Notes: generated from the letters alone by a model not told the origin. A stretch of 36,200 bases of DNA from Flavobacteriaceae bacterium (GCA_009693635.1 SHWW01000011.1:1-36200); one strand, 5' to 3'; shown: positions 1-8,724, numbered from the stretch's first letter. Numbers and translations are program-made.

Positions 1-334
1 CTTTTCGCTCAGACCTTGAGTGTGCTAATGTAGGGATTGTCAATCCATTTTAAAAGAGTAAAGTGCCAAAGTTATTAAGAATGATATTGACAAATTATAC
101 GACAGATTTTAAATCAAAAATTTATGAATTAAAACAGACTATTTTTGATGATTTACTTCCACAGAAAATCCAATTCTGTATTTGAAATGATCACTATTTC
201 AAGATTTAAAAGGACTTGAAAACTTGGTGATAAAAAAAGTATTTAGGATTAAATACAAATTTTAAATTAAAAAAGGCTTGAATTACTTGAACGGTTTTAA
301 CTATTGCCTAAAAGTCTATTTTATTTTGGCATAA
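1..334. other. Intergenic stretch with no recognised gene
   Basis: No convincing gene was found. A 17-codon open frame runs off the left edge and stops at 51-53 (ends ...NVGIVNPF), which could be the tail of a + strand gene outside the window. A 34-codon ATG frame at 81-185 resembles nothing I recognise. Just beyond the ychF stop, TGCC at 305-308 and GGCA at 328-331 with AAAA/TTTT inside them form a weak hairpin. It has no clear T-run, so it is only a possible terminator. Confidence 0.4.
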
Positions 335-1429
335 TTATACATTAAATCTAAAGTGCATTACATCACCATCCTTAACAATATATTCTTTTCCTTCCACTTT
401 GAATTTTCCAGCTTCTTTACATTTGGCTTCTGATTTGTAATGAATGAAATCTTCGTAAGCAATTACTTCGGCGCGAATGAATCCTTTTTCGAAATCAGTA
501 TGAATAACTCCTGCAGCTTGTGGCGCAGTAGCTCCAATATTGATGGTCCAAGCACGAACTTCTTTAGCTCCTGCCGTAAAATAGGTTTGTTGCTTGAGTA
601 ACTTATAAGCTGCACGAATCAAAACGGATGCGCCTGGCTCGGTTAATCCCATATCTTCTAGGAAAATTTGACGCTCTTCAAAACTTTCTAATTCGGTGAT
701 ATCCGCTTCGGCACCAACGGAAAGTATGATTACTTCTGCGGCTTCATCTTTTACTAACTCCCGAACTTGATCTACATATTTATTTCCGTTTACGGCAGCT
801 TCTTCATCTACATTACAAACGTATAAAACTGGTTTTGTAGTAATTAATTGGAAACCTTCCATCAATTCTAATTCTTCGTGATTTTGAGGAATTATGGTTC
901 TTGCTGATTTTGCTTGAAGCAATGTTTCTTTGATTCTATCTAAAAGTGCTTTTTCGGTTTGTGCGTCTTTATTTCCAGTTTTGGCGGCACGATTTACTTT
1001 TTCTAATCGTTTTTCAACATTTTCTAAATCTTTTAGTTGAAGTTCGATATCGATGGTTTCTTTGTCGCGAATTGGGTTTACATTTCCATCTACGTGGATG
1101 ATGTTATCGTTATCAAAACAACGTAGAACGTGGATAATTGCATTACATTCTCTGATATTTCCAAGAAATTGATTTCCTAAACCTTCGCCTTTGCTGGCTC
1201 CTTTTACTAATCCTGCAATGTCAACAATATCAACAGTTGCCATTTGGACGCGTTCTGGACTCACTAATTCCTCTAATTTTCCCATTCTCGAATCGGGAAC
1301 ATTTACAACACCTATATTAGGTTCTATGGTACAAAAGGGAAAGTTGGCACTTTGCGCTTTGGCATTCGATAAACAATTGAACAACGTTGATTTTCCAACA
1401 TTTGGTAATCCTACAATTCCTGCTTTCAT
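335..1429 (-). CDS. ychF: Redox-regulated ATPase YchF (Obg-family P-loop protein)
   Basis: YchF is a cytoplasmic, ribosome-associated P-loop NTPase that prefers ATP to GTP. The protein opens with the G1 loop GLPNVGKST (residues 6-14), followed by the NFPFCTIEPN switch segment and a DIAGLVKGASKGEGLGN G3 region. The G4 motif is CNVDE rather than NKxD, the family hallmark that explains ATP preference. A TGS-like C-terminal part ends in DGDVMHFRFNV. The ORF track begins 8 codons upstream, but MKAGIVGLPNVGKS at 1429 matches the conserved family start and gives the usual length of 364 residues. A -7-like TATATTTG lies on the minus strand at 1451-1458. The gene stands alone. Confidence 0.95.
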   Translation of the reverse strand: MKAGIVGLPNVGKSTLFNCLSNAKAQSANFPFCTIEPNIGVVNVPDSRMGKLEELVSPERVQMATVDIVDIAGLVKGASKGEGLGNQFLGNIRECNAIIHVLRCFDNDNIIHVDGNVNPIRDKETIDIELQLKDLENVEKRLEKVNRAAKTGNKDAQTEKALLDRIKETLLQAKSARTIIPQNHEELELMEGFQLITTKPVLYVCNVDEEAAVNGNKYVDQVRELVKDEAAEVIILSVGAEADITELESFEERQIFLEDMGLTEPGASVLIRAAYKLLKQQTYFTAGAKEVRAWTINIGATAPQAAGVIHTDFEKGFIRAEVIAYEDFIHYKSEAKCKEAGKFKVEGKEYIVKDGDVMHFRFNV

Positions 1430-1450
1430 TATGGTTTGTTTTAAAGATTG

Positions 1451-1458
1451 CAAATATA
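1451..1458 (-). promoter_or_regulatory. Candidate -7 box for ychF
   Basis: TATATTTG on the minus strand fits the Bacteroidetes -7 consensus TAnnTTTG and lies about 20 bases upstream of the chosen ychF start. No clear -33 TTG is visible, so support comes from the -7 element alone. Confidence 0.4.
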
Positions 1459-1596
1459 GGATTTATATTATTTAATAAAAATTGTATAAAAAATGATTAA
1501 TGTTAAGTATTCGTTAATTAAAAAAGAAATCTAATTAATCGGTTAATACTGAAGATGGTTTATATTGGAGTCCTGTTCAAAGGGTTTCAACAGAGC

Positions 1597-1618
1597 TTAT
1601 TATTATTATTATTATTAT
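1597..1618. repeat. TTA trinucleotide microsatellite (seven units)
   Basis: Seven consecutive TTA triplets lie between ychF and the ferredoxin gene. The tract is intergenic, about 170 bases upstream of ychF and beyond the ferredoxin terminator, so slippage would not change any protein. Confidence 0.85.
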
Positions 1619-1670
1619 GCAACATTAGAATTTAATTTCTAAACTAGATATTTTTCATAAACATAAAAAA

Positions 1671-1700
1671 AATCCTGAGTTTTAAAGCTCAGGATTTTTT
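1671..1700 (-). terminator. Terminator downstream of the ferredoxin gene
   Basis: The stem AATCCTGAG (1671-1679) pairs perfectly with CTCAGGATT (1688-1696) around an 8-base loop. On the minus strand the hairpin is followed by a T-rich tract (complement of the A-run at 1664-1670). It sits about 20 bases past the ferredoxin stop. T-runs flank both sides, so it could also work in the other direction. Confidence 0.85.
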
Positions 1701-1719
1701 ATTTAGTGTTATTTTGTAA

Positions 1720-2070
1720 TTATTCGTTATGCAAGAATGCTTGTCTGTTTAGCAACGTTTCCTCACTCTCAATGTGGGTATCATCAGGAATACAACAATC
1801 AACAGGGCATACTGCGGCGCATTGAGGTTCGTCGTGAAAACCTTTACATTCTGTACATTTTCCAGGAACAATATAGTAAATATCATCAGAAATTGGGGTT
1901 TGAGCTGCATCTGCATCTACTTCAGTTCCATCAGCTAATATTACTTTTCCTCTAATTTTCGTCCCATCTTTATATCTCCAATCGTCTGCTCCTTCATAAA
2001 TTGCAGTATTTGGACATTCTGGCTCACAAGCGCCACAATTGATACATTCATCAGTTATTATAATTGCCAT
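1720..2070 (-). CDS. 4Fe-4S dicluster ferredoxin
   Basis: A small (116 residue) soluble electron carrier predicted to hold two [4Fe-4S] clusters. The N-terminal motif is [12 protein letters not shown] (CxxCxxCxxxCP). The second is [18 protein letters not shown], with extra residues between its second and third cysteines as in the YfhL/Allochromatium ferredoxin type. About 45 residues separate the two motifs, longer than in a minimal 2[4Fe-4S] ferredoxin. It is transcribed divergently from the acyl-CoA reductase gene. That pairing suggests, without proving, a redox link between the two. The start [13 protein letters not shown] is the only sensible one. Confidence 0.92.
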   Translation of the reverse strand: MAIIITDECINCGACEPECPNTAIYEGADDWRYKDGTKIRGKVILADGTEVDADAAQTPISDDIYYIVPGKCTECKGFHDEPQCAAVCPVDCCIPDDTHIESEETLLNRQAFLHNE

Positions 2071-2145
2071 ATTTTTTTAGTCTTAAAGTTTGATGTCTTA
2101 AAGTTCTAAAGTTAAAAGAGATTTGAATCTTTTGACATTTGACTT

Positions 2146-2176
2146 TTGACATTCGACATATTTATCCTTATTTTTG
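2146..2176 (+). promoter_or_regulatory. Promoter for the acyl-CoA reductase gene (-33 TTG, -7 TATTTTTG)
   Basis: TTG at 2146-2148 and TATTTTTG at 2169-2176 are separated by 20 bases, matching the Bacteroidetes sigma-ABfr pattern. The TTG inside the -7 box is the alternative start codon used by the ORF track at 2174, which argues that translation begins further down. The -33 TTG belongs to a run of imperfect TTTGACA-like repeats (2129-2158). Confidence 0.6.
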
Positions 2177-2215
2177 GACAAAATTACACCCAAAACTATT
2201 CATAAGCAAATCAAT

Positions 2216-3274
2216 ATGACTTTAGAACATAAAAAAAATATTTTCGTTGCATTAGGGACCTTTTTATCTCAATTTTCAGAGGTTAGAAATCTAAAAAAAG
2301 AATCGGTTTTAAATAATGATTTGTTTTTTGACCGTTTTATTGATTTAATCAAATTATCTCAATCTCACAACGGCTGGTACACAAATGACAATGTGTATTT
2401 TGCCATTCAATCTTGGGCGGAAGCATTGACTGTTGACAATTTAAATCAATGGTTAGATGCTTATGATTTTACAAATGTAGATTCTAAATCGGTAGGGTTG
2501 ATATTGGCTGGAAATATTCCACTGGTTGGTTTTCACGATTTTATTTCAGTATTGGTTTCGGGACATAAAGTGTTGGTTAAAACATCTTCAAATGATCAAC
2601 ATTTATTGCCTTTTTTAGCTGAATATTTAATTTCTATTGAACCAAAATTTAAAAATTACATCACTTTTGTAGCTGGTAAATTAGAAGGTTTTGATGCAGT
2701 AGTTGCAACTGGAAGTAATAATACGGCACGTTATTTTGAATTTTATTTCAAAGACAAACCTTCCATTATTAGAAAATCAAGAAATTCAGTTGCTGTTTTA
2801 AACGGACAAGAAACGAAAGAACAAATGGTAGCTTTAGGAGAAGATGTGTTTCGCTATTTTGGTCTGGGATGCAGAAATGTTTCTAAAATATTTGTTCCGA
2901 AAGACTATAATTTTGATGCATTTTTTGGAGGAATGTTTCCCTATCAAGACGTAATTAAATATGAAAAATACATCAATAATTACGATTACAATAAAGCGGT
3001 TTTTCTAATGAGTAATTTTAATTTATTGGATAATGAATTTCTAATTATCAAAGAAGACAGCAGTTATGCTTCGCCAATTTCGAGTGTTTTTTATGAATTT
3101 TACGAAAATTTAGAAGATATAAAAATACGTTTACACGCTGAAAATGAACAAATTCAATGTATTGTCTCAAATGATTTAATAGAGAACAGTGTCGCATTTG
3201 GACAAGCTCAAAAACCAAACTTGTGGGATTATGCTGATAATGTAGATACCATCAATTTTTTAATCGCTTTATAG
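2216..3274 (+). CDS. LuxC-family acyl-CoA reductase
   Basis: The protein resembles the acyl-CoA reductase (LuxC, PF05893) family, which reduces activated fatty acyl groups to aldehydes with NAD(P)H. Visible landmarks are the AGNIPLVGFHDFISVLVSGH segment typical of the family's cofactor domain, VATGSNNTARYFEFYF, and GLGCRNVSKIFVP, whose cysteine is the probable acyl-accepting nucleophile. I start at ATG 2216 (MTLEHKKN, 352 residues) because the upstream TTG at 2174 falls in the promoter -7 box. No LuxD or LuxE partner is present, so bioluminescence is not implied. The substrate is unknown. It is adjacent to a divergent ferredoxin and upstream of serC. Confidence 0.85.
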   Translation: MTLEHKKNIFVALGTFLSQFSEVRNLKKESVLNNDLFFDRFIDLIKLSQSHNGWYTNDNVYFAIQSWAEALTVDNLNQWLDAYDFTNVDSKSVGLILAGNIPLVGFHDFISVLVSGHKVLVKTSSNDQHLLPFLAEYLISIEPKFKNYITFVAGKLEGFDAVVATGSNNTARYFEFYFKDKPSIIRKSRNSVAVLNGQETKEQMVALGEDVFRYFGLGCRNVSKIFVPKDYNFDAFFGGMFPYQDVIKYEKYINNYDYNKAVFLMSNFNLLDNEFLIIKEDSSYASPISSVFYEFYENLEDIKIRLHAENEQIQCIVSNDLIENSVAFGQAQKPNLWDYADNVDTINFLIAL

Positions 3275-3353
3275 ATTATTAATTTACAAAAAAAAAGATC
3301 CCAACTATAACGATTTTGTTAATAAAACAATAAAACTATTTGTGTATTCTTAA

Positions 3354-3383
3354 TTGTTTTTAGATTTCTATTTCCGAAATTTG
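3354..3383 (+). promoter_or_regulatory. Candidate promoter for serC
   Basis: TTG at 3354-3356 and GAAATTTG at 3376-3383 are 19 bases apart. The -7 element differs from TAnnTTTG at one position. It lies about 30 bases upstream of the serC ATG, in a 140-base spacer that separates serC from the acyl-CoA reductase gene. Confidence 0.5.
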
Positions 3384-3414
3384 CAATCTAATTTTTTTGA
3401 ACACAACAACCATA

Positions 3415-4500
3415 ATGAAAAAACACAACTACAGCGCAGGACCTTGTATTTTACCTCAAGAAGTTTTTGAAAAATCAGCGGCAGCGATTTTAAATTTCAA
3501 TAATTCGGGTTTGTCACTTTTGGAAATTTCACACAGAAGCAAAGATTTTGTTGCTGTAATGGATGAAGCACGAGATCTGGCTTTGGAATTATTGGATTTG
3601 AAAGGAAAAGGATACCAAGCGATGTTTCTTCACGGGGGAGCAAGTTTAGAATTCCTAATGGTTCCTTATAATTTAATGAAAACTGATGGAAAAGCAGCGT
3701 ATCTTGATACAGGAACTTGGGCTGCGGCAGCGATAAAAGAAGCTAATTTATTTGGTGAAACTGTAGTTGTAGCTTCATCTAAAAATCAAAATTACAATCA
3801 TATTCCAAAAGGATATACTGTTCCTGAAGATGCTAATTATTTTCACTGCACGAGCAATAATACGATTTTTGGAACTCAAATGAAAATATTTCCAAATGTT
3901 TCAATTCCCGTGGTTTGCGATATGAGTTCTGATATTTTTTCGAGAGTTTTAGACTTTTCTAAATTTGATATTATTTATGCTGGAGCTCAGAAAAATATGG
4001 GACCTGCAGGAACTACTTTGGTGATTATAAAAGAAGAAATTCTTGGGAAATCAGGACGAATAATTCCAAGTATGTTGGATTATGAAAAACACATTAAAGC
4101 AGAGAGTATGTACAATACGCCTGCTGTTTTCCCTGTTTATGCCTCTTTGCTAACATTGCAATGGTTGAAAAAATTAGGTGGTGTAGCCGAAATTGAAAAA
4201 TTGAACAATGCAAAAGCGGAATTAATATATTCAGAAATTGACAGAAATCCCTATTTTAAAGGGGCTGCAAATATTGAAGATCGTTCTATTATGAATGCAG
4301 TTTTCTTATTAGAAAATGAAGCACATGCAGCTATTTTTGACACTTTGTGTAAAGAAGCAGGAATTTCGGGATTACCTGGTCACCGTTCTGTAGGTGGCTA
4401 CAGAGCTTCGATGTACAACGCACTTCCGATAGAAAGCGTTCAAATTTTAGTCGATGTTATGCAGGATTTTGAGAGTAAATTATCGGGAATGAATTTTTAA
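3415..4500 (+). CDS. serC: Phosphoserine aminotransferase
   Basis: SerC is the PLP-dependent class V aminotransferase that converts 3-phosphohydroxypyruvate and glutamate to 3-phosphoserine and 2-oxoglutarate; in bacteria it may also serve PLP synthesis. The sequence begins MKKHNYSAGPCILP, has the EISHRSKDF substrate region, and carries the PLP lysine in GAQKNMGPAG (K193). The C-terminal GLPGHRSVGGYRASMYNALP binds substrate phosphate. The length of 361 residues is normal. The ORF track adds six codons from a TTG; ATG 3415 matches the family start. serA follows 150 bases downstream on the same strand. Confidence 0.97.
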   Translation: MKKHNYSAGPCILPQEVFEKSAAAILNFNNSGLSLLEISHRSKDFVAVMDEARDLALELLDLKGKGYQAMFLHGGASLEFLMVPYNLMKTDGKAAYLDTGTWAAAAIKEANLFGETVVVASSKNQNYNHIPKGYTVPEDANYFHCTSNNTIFGTQMKIFPNVSIPVVCDMSSDIFSRVLDFSKFDIIYAGAQKNMGPAGTTLVIIKEEILGKSGRIIPSMLDYEKHIKAESMYNTPAVFPVYASLLTLQWLKKLGGVAEIEKLNNAKAELIYSEIDRNPYFKGAANIEDRSIMNAVFLLENEAHAAIFDTLCKEAGISGLPGHRSVGGYRASMYNALPIESVQILVDVMQDFESKLSGMNF

Positions 4501-4595
4501 GAAAAGGTTAATCGGTTAATTGATGATTCGTTTAATCCGAAGGAATAAATAAATGATACTTTTAGTAACTATAAAAAAATTAAATAATAATTCTG

Positions 4596-4622
4596 TTGTT
4601 AATCTGAATTTCGATTCAACAA
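4596..4622 (+). promoter_or_regulatory. Imperfect dyad upstream of serA
   Basis: TTGTT-AATC (4596-4604) and GATT-C-AACAA (4613-4622) form an inverted repeat with an 8-base centre, about 30 bases before the serA ATG. It is placed like an operator or a leader hairpin. No regulator can be named. The same spacer carries TTAATCGGTTAAT at 4508-4520, which also occurs at 1535-1547. Confidence 0.3.
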
Positions 4623-4650
4623 ATAACCGAATAAACAAATAAACATTATA

Positions 4651-5604
4651 ATGAAAATATTAGCAAATGATGGGATTTCTAAAAGCGGAATTTTAGCTTT
4701 AGAAAAAGGGGGGTTTGAAGTAATTACAACAAAAGTTGCACAGGAACAAGTTGCCAATTTTGTAAACGAAAATAACGTGACTGTTGTTTTAGTTCGTAGT
4801 GCAACGAAAGTTAGAAAAGATATTATTGATGCTTGTCCAGGATTGAAAATCATCGGTAGAGGTGGAGTTGGAATGGATAATATTGATGTTGACTATGCAA
4901 AAAGCAAAGGAATTAGTGTAATTAATACACCTGCCTCATCATCAGAATCTGTTGCGGAATTGGTATTTGCACATTTGTTTTCTGGGGTACGATTTTTGCA
5001 CGATTCCAATAGAAATATGCCTTTGGAAGGAGATTCAAATTTTGAAGGTTTAAAAAAAGCGTATTCAAATGGAATTGAATTGCGAGGAAAAACTTTGGGA
5101 ATTGTAGGAATTGGTCGTATTGGTCAAGCTACTGCAAAAATGGCTTTAGGGCTAGGTATGAAAGTTATTACGGCGGATAGTTATATTGAAAAAGTGGATG
5201 TTTCGGTAGTATTTTTTGATGGTCAATCCATTTCAACTACACTAGTTTCCCAATCGTTAGAATCTTTATTTAAAGAAGCTGACTTTATCACGTTGCACGT
5301 TCCTGCTCAAGATGGATACATCATTGGTGAAGCAGAATTAGCAATTATGAAACCAGGTGTTGGAATTATAAATTGTGCCCGTGGAGGTGTTATTGATGAA
5401 GTTGCATTAGTAAAAGCATTAGATAGTGGTAAGGTGTTATTTGCTGGTTTAGATGTCTTTGAAAATGAGCCAACACCAGAAATCACGATCTTAATGAATC
5501 ATAAAATTTCATTGACACCTCATATTGGAGCTGCTACATTGGAGGCGCAAGACAGAATTGGAACTGAACTGGCTTCACAAATTATAAGTTTATTGAAGAA
5601 TTAA
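4651..5604 (+). CDS. serA: D-3-phosphoglycerate dehydrogenase, short form
   Basis: A D-2-hydroxyacid dehydrogenase that, next to serC, most likely oxidises 3-phosphoglycerate to 3-phosphohydroxypyruvate with NAD, the first step of serine synthesis. The Rossmann motif is GIGRIG (153-158). The catalytic triad is R244 (NCARGG), E273 (ENEP) and H291 (PHIGAA). At 317 residues it lacks the C-terminal ACT and ASB regulatory domains, so allosteric serine feedback of the E. coli type is not expected. A segment after the Rossmann fold (about 180-208) is longer than in standard SerA. A different 2-hydroxyacid substrate is possible, but the context argues for SerA. Confidence 0.9.
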   Translation: MKILANDGISKSGILALEKGGFEVITTKVAQEQVANFVNENNVTVVLVRSATKVRKDIIDACPGLKIIGRGGVGMDNIDVDYAKSKGISVINTPASSSESVAELVFAHLFSGVRFLHDSNRNMPLEGDSNFEGLKKAYSNGIELRGKTLGIVGIGRIGQATAKMALGLGMKVITADSYIEKVDVSVVFFDGQSISTTLVSQSLESLFKEADFITLHVPAQDGYIIGEAELAIMKPGVGIINCARGGVIDEVALVKALDSGKVLFAGLDVFENEPTPEITILMNHKISLTPHIGAATLEAQDRIGTELASQIISLLKN

Positions 5605-5641
5605 AAAAGAGTTTCTCTTTAAAGTATTTCATTTTATACAG

Positions 5642-5672
5642 AAATGCATCTCTAGCTGAGGTGCATTTTTTT
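5642..5672 (+). terminator. Terminator after serA
   Basis: The stem AAATGCATCTC (5642-5652) pairs with GAGGTGCATTT (5658-5668), with one G-T pair and a 5-base loop, and is followed by a T-run. It lies about 40 bases past the serA stop and ends the serine transcription unit. Confidence 0.85.
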
Positions 5673-5729
5673 GTTTGTCTAAAAAGGTAATTTGGTGATT
5701 AATTTTGTAATTTTGATGAAGATTCAAAA

Positions 5730-6050
5730 ATGATGAAAAAGCTTAAAGAACGCTGGGGAATTACGAACAATTTTCAATTACTATTGATTCTTATTATATT
5801 CGCTATTAATGGTTCTTTTTCGGCAAGAATTTCAAGTTATTTGATCTCATTTTTGGGAATCAATAATGAAAATACTCATTGGTTTTTCTATTATTTGGTT
5901 TTATTACTTCTAGTTATGCCAATTTATCCCTTTTTATTGATGGGTTTCGGCTATTTATTTGGTCAATCTAAGTTTTTCTTTCCCTTTGGTAAAAGAATGC
6001 TGAAAAGTATGGGATTGGGTTTTGTGTTTAAATTAAAAACCCCAAAATAA
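5730..6050 (+). CDS. Small membrane protein, DUF6787-like
   Basis: A 106-residue protein with two strong hydrophobic segments (roughly residues 15-45 and 52-78). A basic, aromatic C-terminus ends in GFVFKLKTPK. The opening MMKKLKERWGITNNFQL fits the flavobacterial DUF6787 family from memory; the function is unknown. Relatives have sometimes been labelled prolipoprotein diacylglyceryl transferase, but no catalytic motif of that enzyme is visible here. Two adjacent ATG codons make the start uncertain by one residue. It follows serA after a terminator, so it probably has its own promoter. Confidence 0.7.
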   Translation: MMKKLKERWGITNNFQLLLILIIFAINGSFSARISSYLISFLGINNENTHWFFYYLVLLLLVMPIYPFLLMGFGYLFGQSKFFFPFGKRMLKSMGLGFVFKLKTPK

Positions 6051-6069
6051 AATTAATTATTTTGAGGTT
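6038..6069 (-). terminator. Terminator of valS, overlapping the end of the DUF6787 gene
   Basis: AACCCCAAAATAA (6038-6050) and TTATTTTGAGGTT (6057-6069) pair with one G-T wobble or mismatch. On the minus strand the hairpin is followed by TTTTT, as expected for valS. The left arm contains the stop codon of the convergent upstream gene. Confidence 0.75.
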
Positions 6070-6090
6070 AATTCAGAGGATTATAATCTA

Positions 6091-8724
6091 TTATTTCAAA
6101 CTTGCTAAACTTTGCTCGATTGTTCCAATTTTCGCAAGTGTATCTGCTTCTTTTTGTTTTTCGTTTGCTAATACTTTTTCGGGCGCACCAGCAACAAATT
6201 TTTCATTTGACAATTTTGATTGTACCGATTTCAAAAATCCCTGAATGTATTTAAGCTCTTCCGATAATTTTGCAATTTCTTCTTCTATATTGATATTCCC
6301 TGTAATTGGAATAAAATATTCGTTTGATTTCACTCGGAATGATAAGGCGCCATCCACTTTTTCAGTTAAATAGTCCAATGCGGTTATGTTTCCTAATTTG
6401 GTTATTACCGAATCAAAATAAGTAGAAGCGGCATCATTATTAACAATTTTTAACTCGATAGTATCTTTGAATGGAATATTTTTGTCTTTTCTGATGGTTC
6501 TAATGCCAGAAATTACTTCCATTGTATTTTCAAAATCGACAATTAAACTTTCGTTAAATGGTTTTAAAACTGGCCAAGTAGAAACAATTAAAGCTTCTTC
6601 AGGTGTTCTTTCTGCGATGTAATGCCAAATTTCTTCTGTCAGAAATGGCATAAATGGATGCAATAATTTCAAGTTATTTTCCAACATTTCAATTGCTTTA
6701 TCAAAAGTAATTTTGTCTATCGGCGCTTGATAAGCAGGTTTGATTATTTCTAAAAACCAAGAACAGAAATCGTCCCAAACTAATTTGTAGATTCCCATTA
6801 AGGCATCTGAAATTCTGTATTTTTCGAAATTATCTTCAATTTCTAAAAGTGTTTGTTGCATTTTAGCTTCATACCATTCAATGGCAACTTTAGACGATTT
6901 TGGCTGAGGAATAGTTGCGCTAACTTCCCATCCTCGGATTAATTTAAAGGCATTCCAAATCTTGTTGGTAAATCCTTTTCCTTGGTTGCACAATTCTTCA
7001 TCAAACATAATATCGTTTCCGGCAGAAGCACTTAAAAGCAAACCTACACGAACTCCATCAGCACCAAATTTTTCTATTAAGTCCAAAGGATTTGGCGAGT
7101 TTCCTAATGATTTAGACATTTTTCGGCGTTGTTTGTCGCGAACTAAACCTGTCAGATATACATTTGTAAATGGTTTTTTACCAGTGTATTCATAACCCGA
7201 AATTATCATTCGGGCAACCCAGAAAAATAAAATATCTGGACCTGTAACCAAGACATTTGTGGGATAATAATATTTGAAATCTTCATTTTCAGGATCCATA
7301 ACACCACCAAAAACCGATATTGGCCAAAGCCATGAGGAAAACCAAGTGTCTAACGCATCTTTATCCTGAGTTAAATCATTCGTTGTAAGTTGAGGATTAT
7401 TGGTTCTTTGTTTTGCTAAAACCAAAGCGTCTTCGATAGATTCCGCTACCACATAATCTTCTTTTCCGTCACCAAAAAAGTACGCAGGAATTTGTTGTCC
7501 CCACCATAACTGACGAGAAATATTCCAATCTCGAATGTTATTCAACCAGTGCGCATAGGTATTATTAAAACGCGCTGGATGCAATTTTATTTCTCCATCA
7601 ACCAATACAGATTGGATGGCTGGTTTTACTAAATCTTCCATTTTTAGAAACCATTGGTCAGACAAGCGAGGTTCGATTATGGCTTTGGTTCTTTCTGAAG
7701 TTCCCACTTTGTTTAAGTGGGTTTCAGTTTTCACCAAACTGCCATTTGATTTTAATTCTTCTGTAATTGCTTCACGAACTGCAAAACGATCTTTTCCTTG
7801 ATAATGCATTCCAAAACTATTTAGGGATGCATCTTCATTGAGGATGTCGATAATTTCTAAATTATGATTTTCTCCAAGAGTTTTATCGTTCATATCGTGA
7901 GCTGGAGTTACTTTTAGGCAACCAGTTCCAAATTCGATATCTACATAATTGTCTTCAATAATAGGAATTATTCTACCGCATATTGGCACAATTGCTTTTT
8001 TACCTTTTAAATGTGAAAAGCGTTCATCATTTGGGTTGATGCAAATTGCTGTGTCTCCAAAGATTGTTTCTGGGCGCGTTGTTGCTACCGTAATAAAGTC
8101 CGAAGTTCCTTCGATTAGGTATTTTATATAATATAATTTTCCTTGTTGTTCTTCAAAAATCACTTCTTCGTCAGAAAGTGTCGTTTTGGCTTCGGGATCC
8201 CAATTCACCATTCTGAAACCTCGATAAATCAATCCTTTTTTGTGCAAATCAACGAACGAACGTGTCACAGATGCTGACATATCAGGATCCATTGTGAATT
8301 TTGTTCGATCCCAATCGCAAGAAGCTCCTAATTTTTTTAGTTGTTCTAAAATTACACCGCCGTATTTATCGGTCCATTCCCAAGCATGAGCAAGGAATTC
8401 TTGGCGTGTTAAATCGTCTTTGTTGATTCCTTCGGCTTTTAGTTTTGCTACTACTTTTGCTTCTGTTGCTATAGATGCGTGATCGGTTCCTGGAACCCAA
8501 CATGCATTGAATCCTTTTAGTCGAGCACGACGAATTAATACGTCTTGAATGGTGTTGTTTAGCATGTGCCCCATGTGGAGTACACCTGTAACGTTAGGAG
8601 GTGGAATGACAATGGTATAAGGAGTTCTATGGTCGGGGGTGGAATGAAAATAGTTGTTTTTCATCCAGTATTCGTACCATTTATCTTCTATATTTTTAGC
8701 GTCAAATTGCGATGGAATTGTCAT
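6091..8724 (-). CDS. valS: Valyl-tRNA synthetase
   Basis: Class Ia aminoacyl-tRNA synthetase that charges tRNA-Val and edits misactivated threonine. The HIGH-type motif is HMGH (50-53, in PPPNVTGVLHMGHMLNN) and the KMSKS motif is in RRKMSKSLGNSPNP. TTRPETIFGDTA marks the CP1 editing domain, and LDTWFSSWLWP follows. The anticodon-binding region precedes a C-terminal coiled coil (about the last 65 residues, rich in E, K and L) that is typical of bacterial ValRS. The length of 877 residues is normal. It is monocistronic, with its own terminator. Its upstream side holds the structured element at 8795. Confidence 0.98.
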   Translation of the reverse strand: MTIPSQFDAKNIEDKWYEYWMKNNYFHSTPDHRTPYTIVIPPPNVTGVLHMGHMLNNTIQDVLIRRARLKGFNACWVPGTDHASIATEAKVVAKLKAEGINKDDLTRQEFLAHAWEWTDKYGGVILEQLKKLGASCDWDRTKFTMDPDMSASVTRSFVDLHKKGLIYRGFRMVNWDPEAKTTLSDEEVIFEEQQGKLYYIKYLIEGTSDFITVATTRPETIFGDTAICINPNDERFSHLKGKKAIVPICGRIIPIIEDNYVDIEFGTGCLKVTPAHDMNDKTLGENHNLEIIDILNEDASLNSFGMHYQGKDRFAVREAITEELKSNGSLVKTETHLNKVGTSERTKAIIEPRLSDQWFLKMEDLVKPAIQSVLVDGEIKLHPARFNNTYAHWLNNIRDWNISRQLWWGQQIPAYFFGDGKEDYVVAESIEDALVLAKQRTNNPQLTTNDLTQDKDALDTWFSSWLWPISVFGGVMDPENEDFKYYYPTNVLVTGPDILFFWVARMIISGYEYTGKKPFTNVYLTGLVRDKQRRKMSKSLGNSPNPLDLIEKFGADGVRVGLLLSASAGNDIMFDEELCNQGKGFTNKIWNAFKLIRGWEVSATIPQPKSSKVAIEWYEAKMQQTLLEIEDNFEKYRISDALMGIYKLVWDDFCSWFLEIIKPAYQAPIDKITFDKAIEMLENNLKLLHPFMPFLTEEIWHYIAERTPEEALIVSTWPVLKPFNESLIVDFENTMEVISGIRTIRKDKNIPFKDTIELKIVNNDAASTYFDSVITKLGNITALDYLTEKVDGALSFRVKSNEYFIPITGNINIEEEIAKLSEELKYIQGFLKSVQSKLSNEKFVAGAPEKVLANEKQKEADTLAKIGTIEQSLASLK

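Noticed and set aside
1-334. Possible insertion-sequence remnant at the left edge
   Set aside because: No terminal inverted repeats or transposase motifs can be seen; the short frames are not recognisable.
2174-2215. TTG start giving a 366-residue acyl-CoA reductase
   Set aside because: The TTG lies inside the TATTTTTG -7 promoter box and the extra residues (MDKITPKTIHKQIN) look unrelated to the family; ATG 2216 is preferred.
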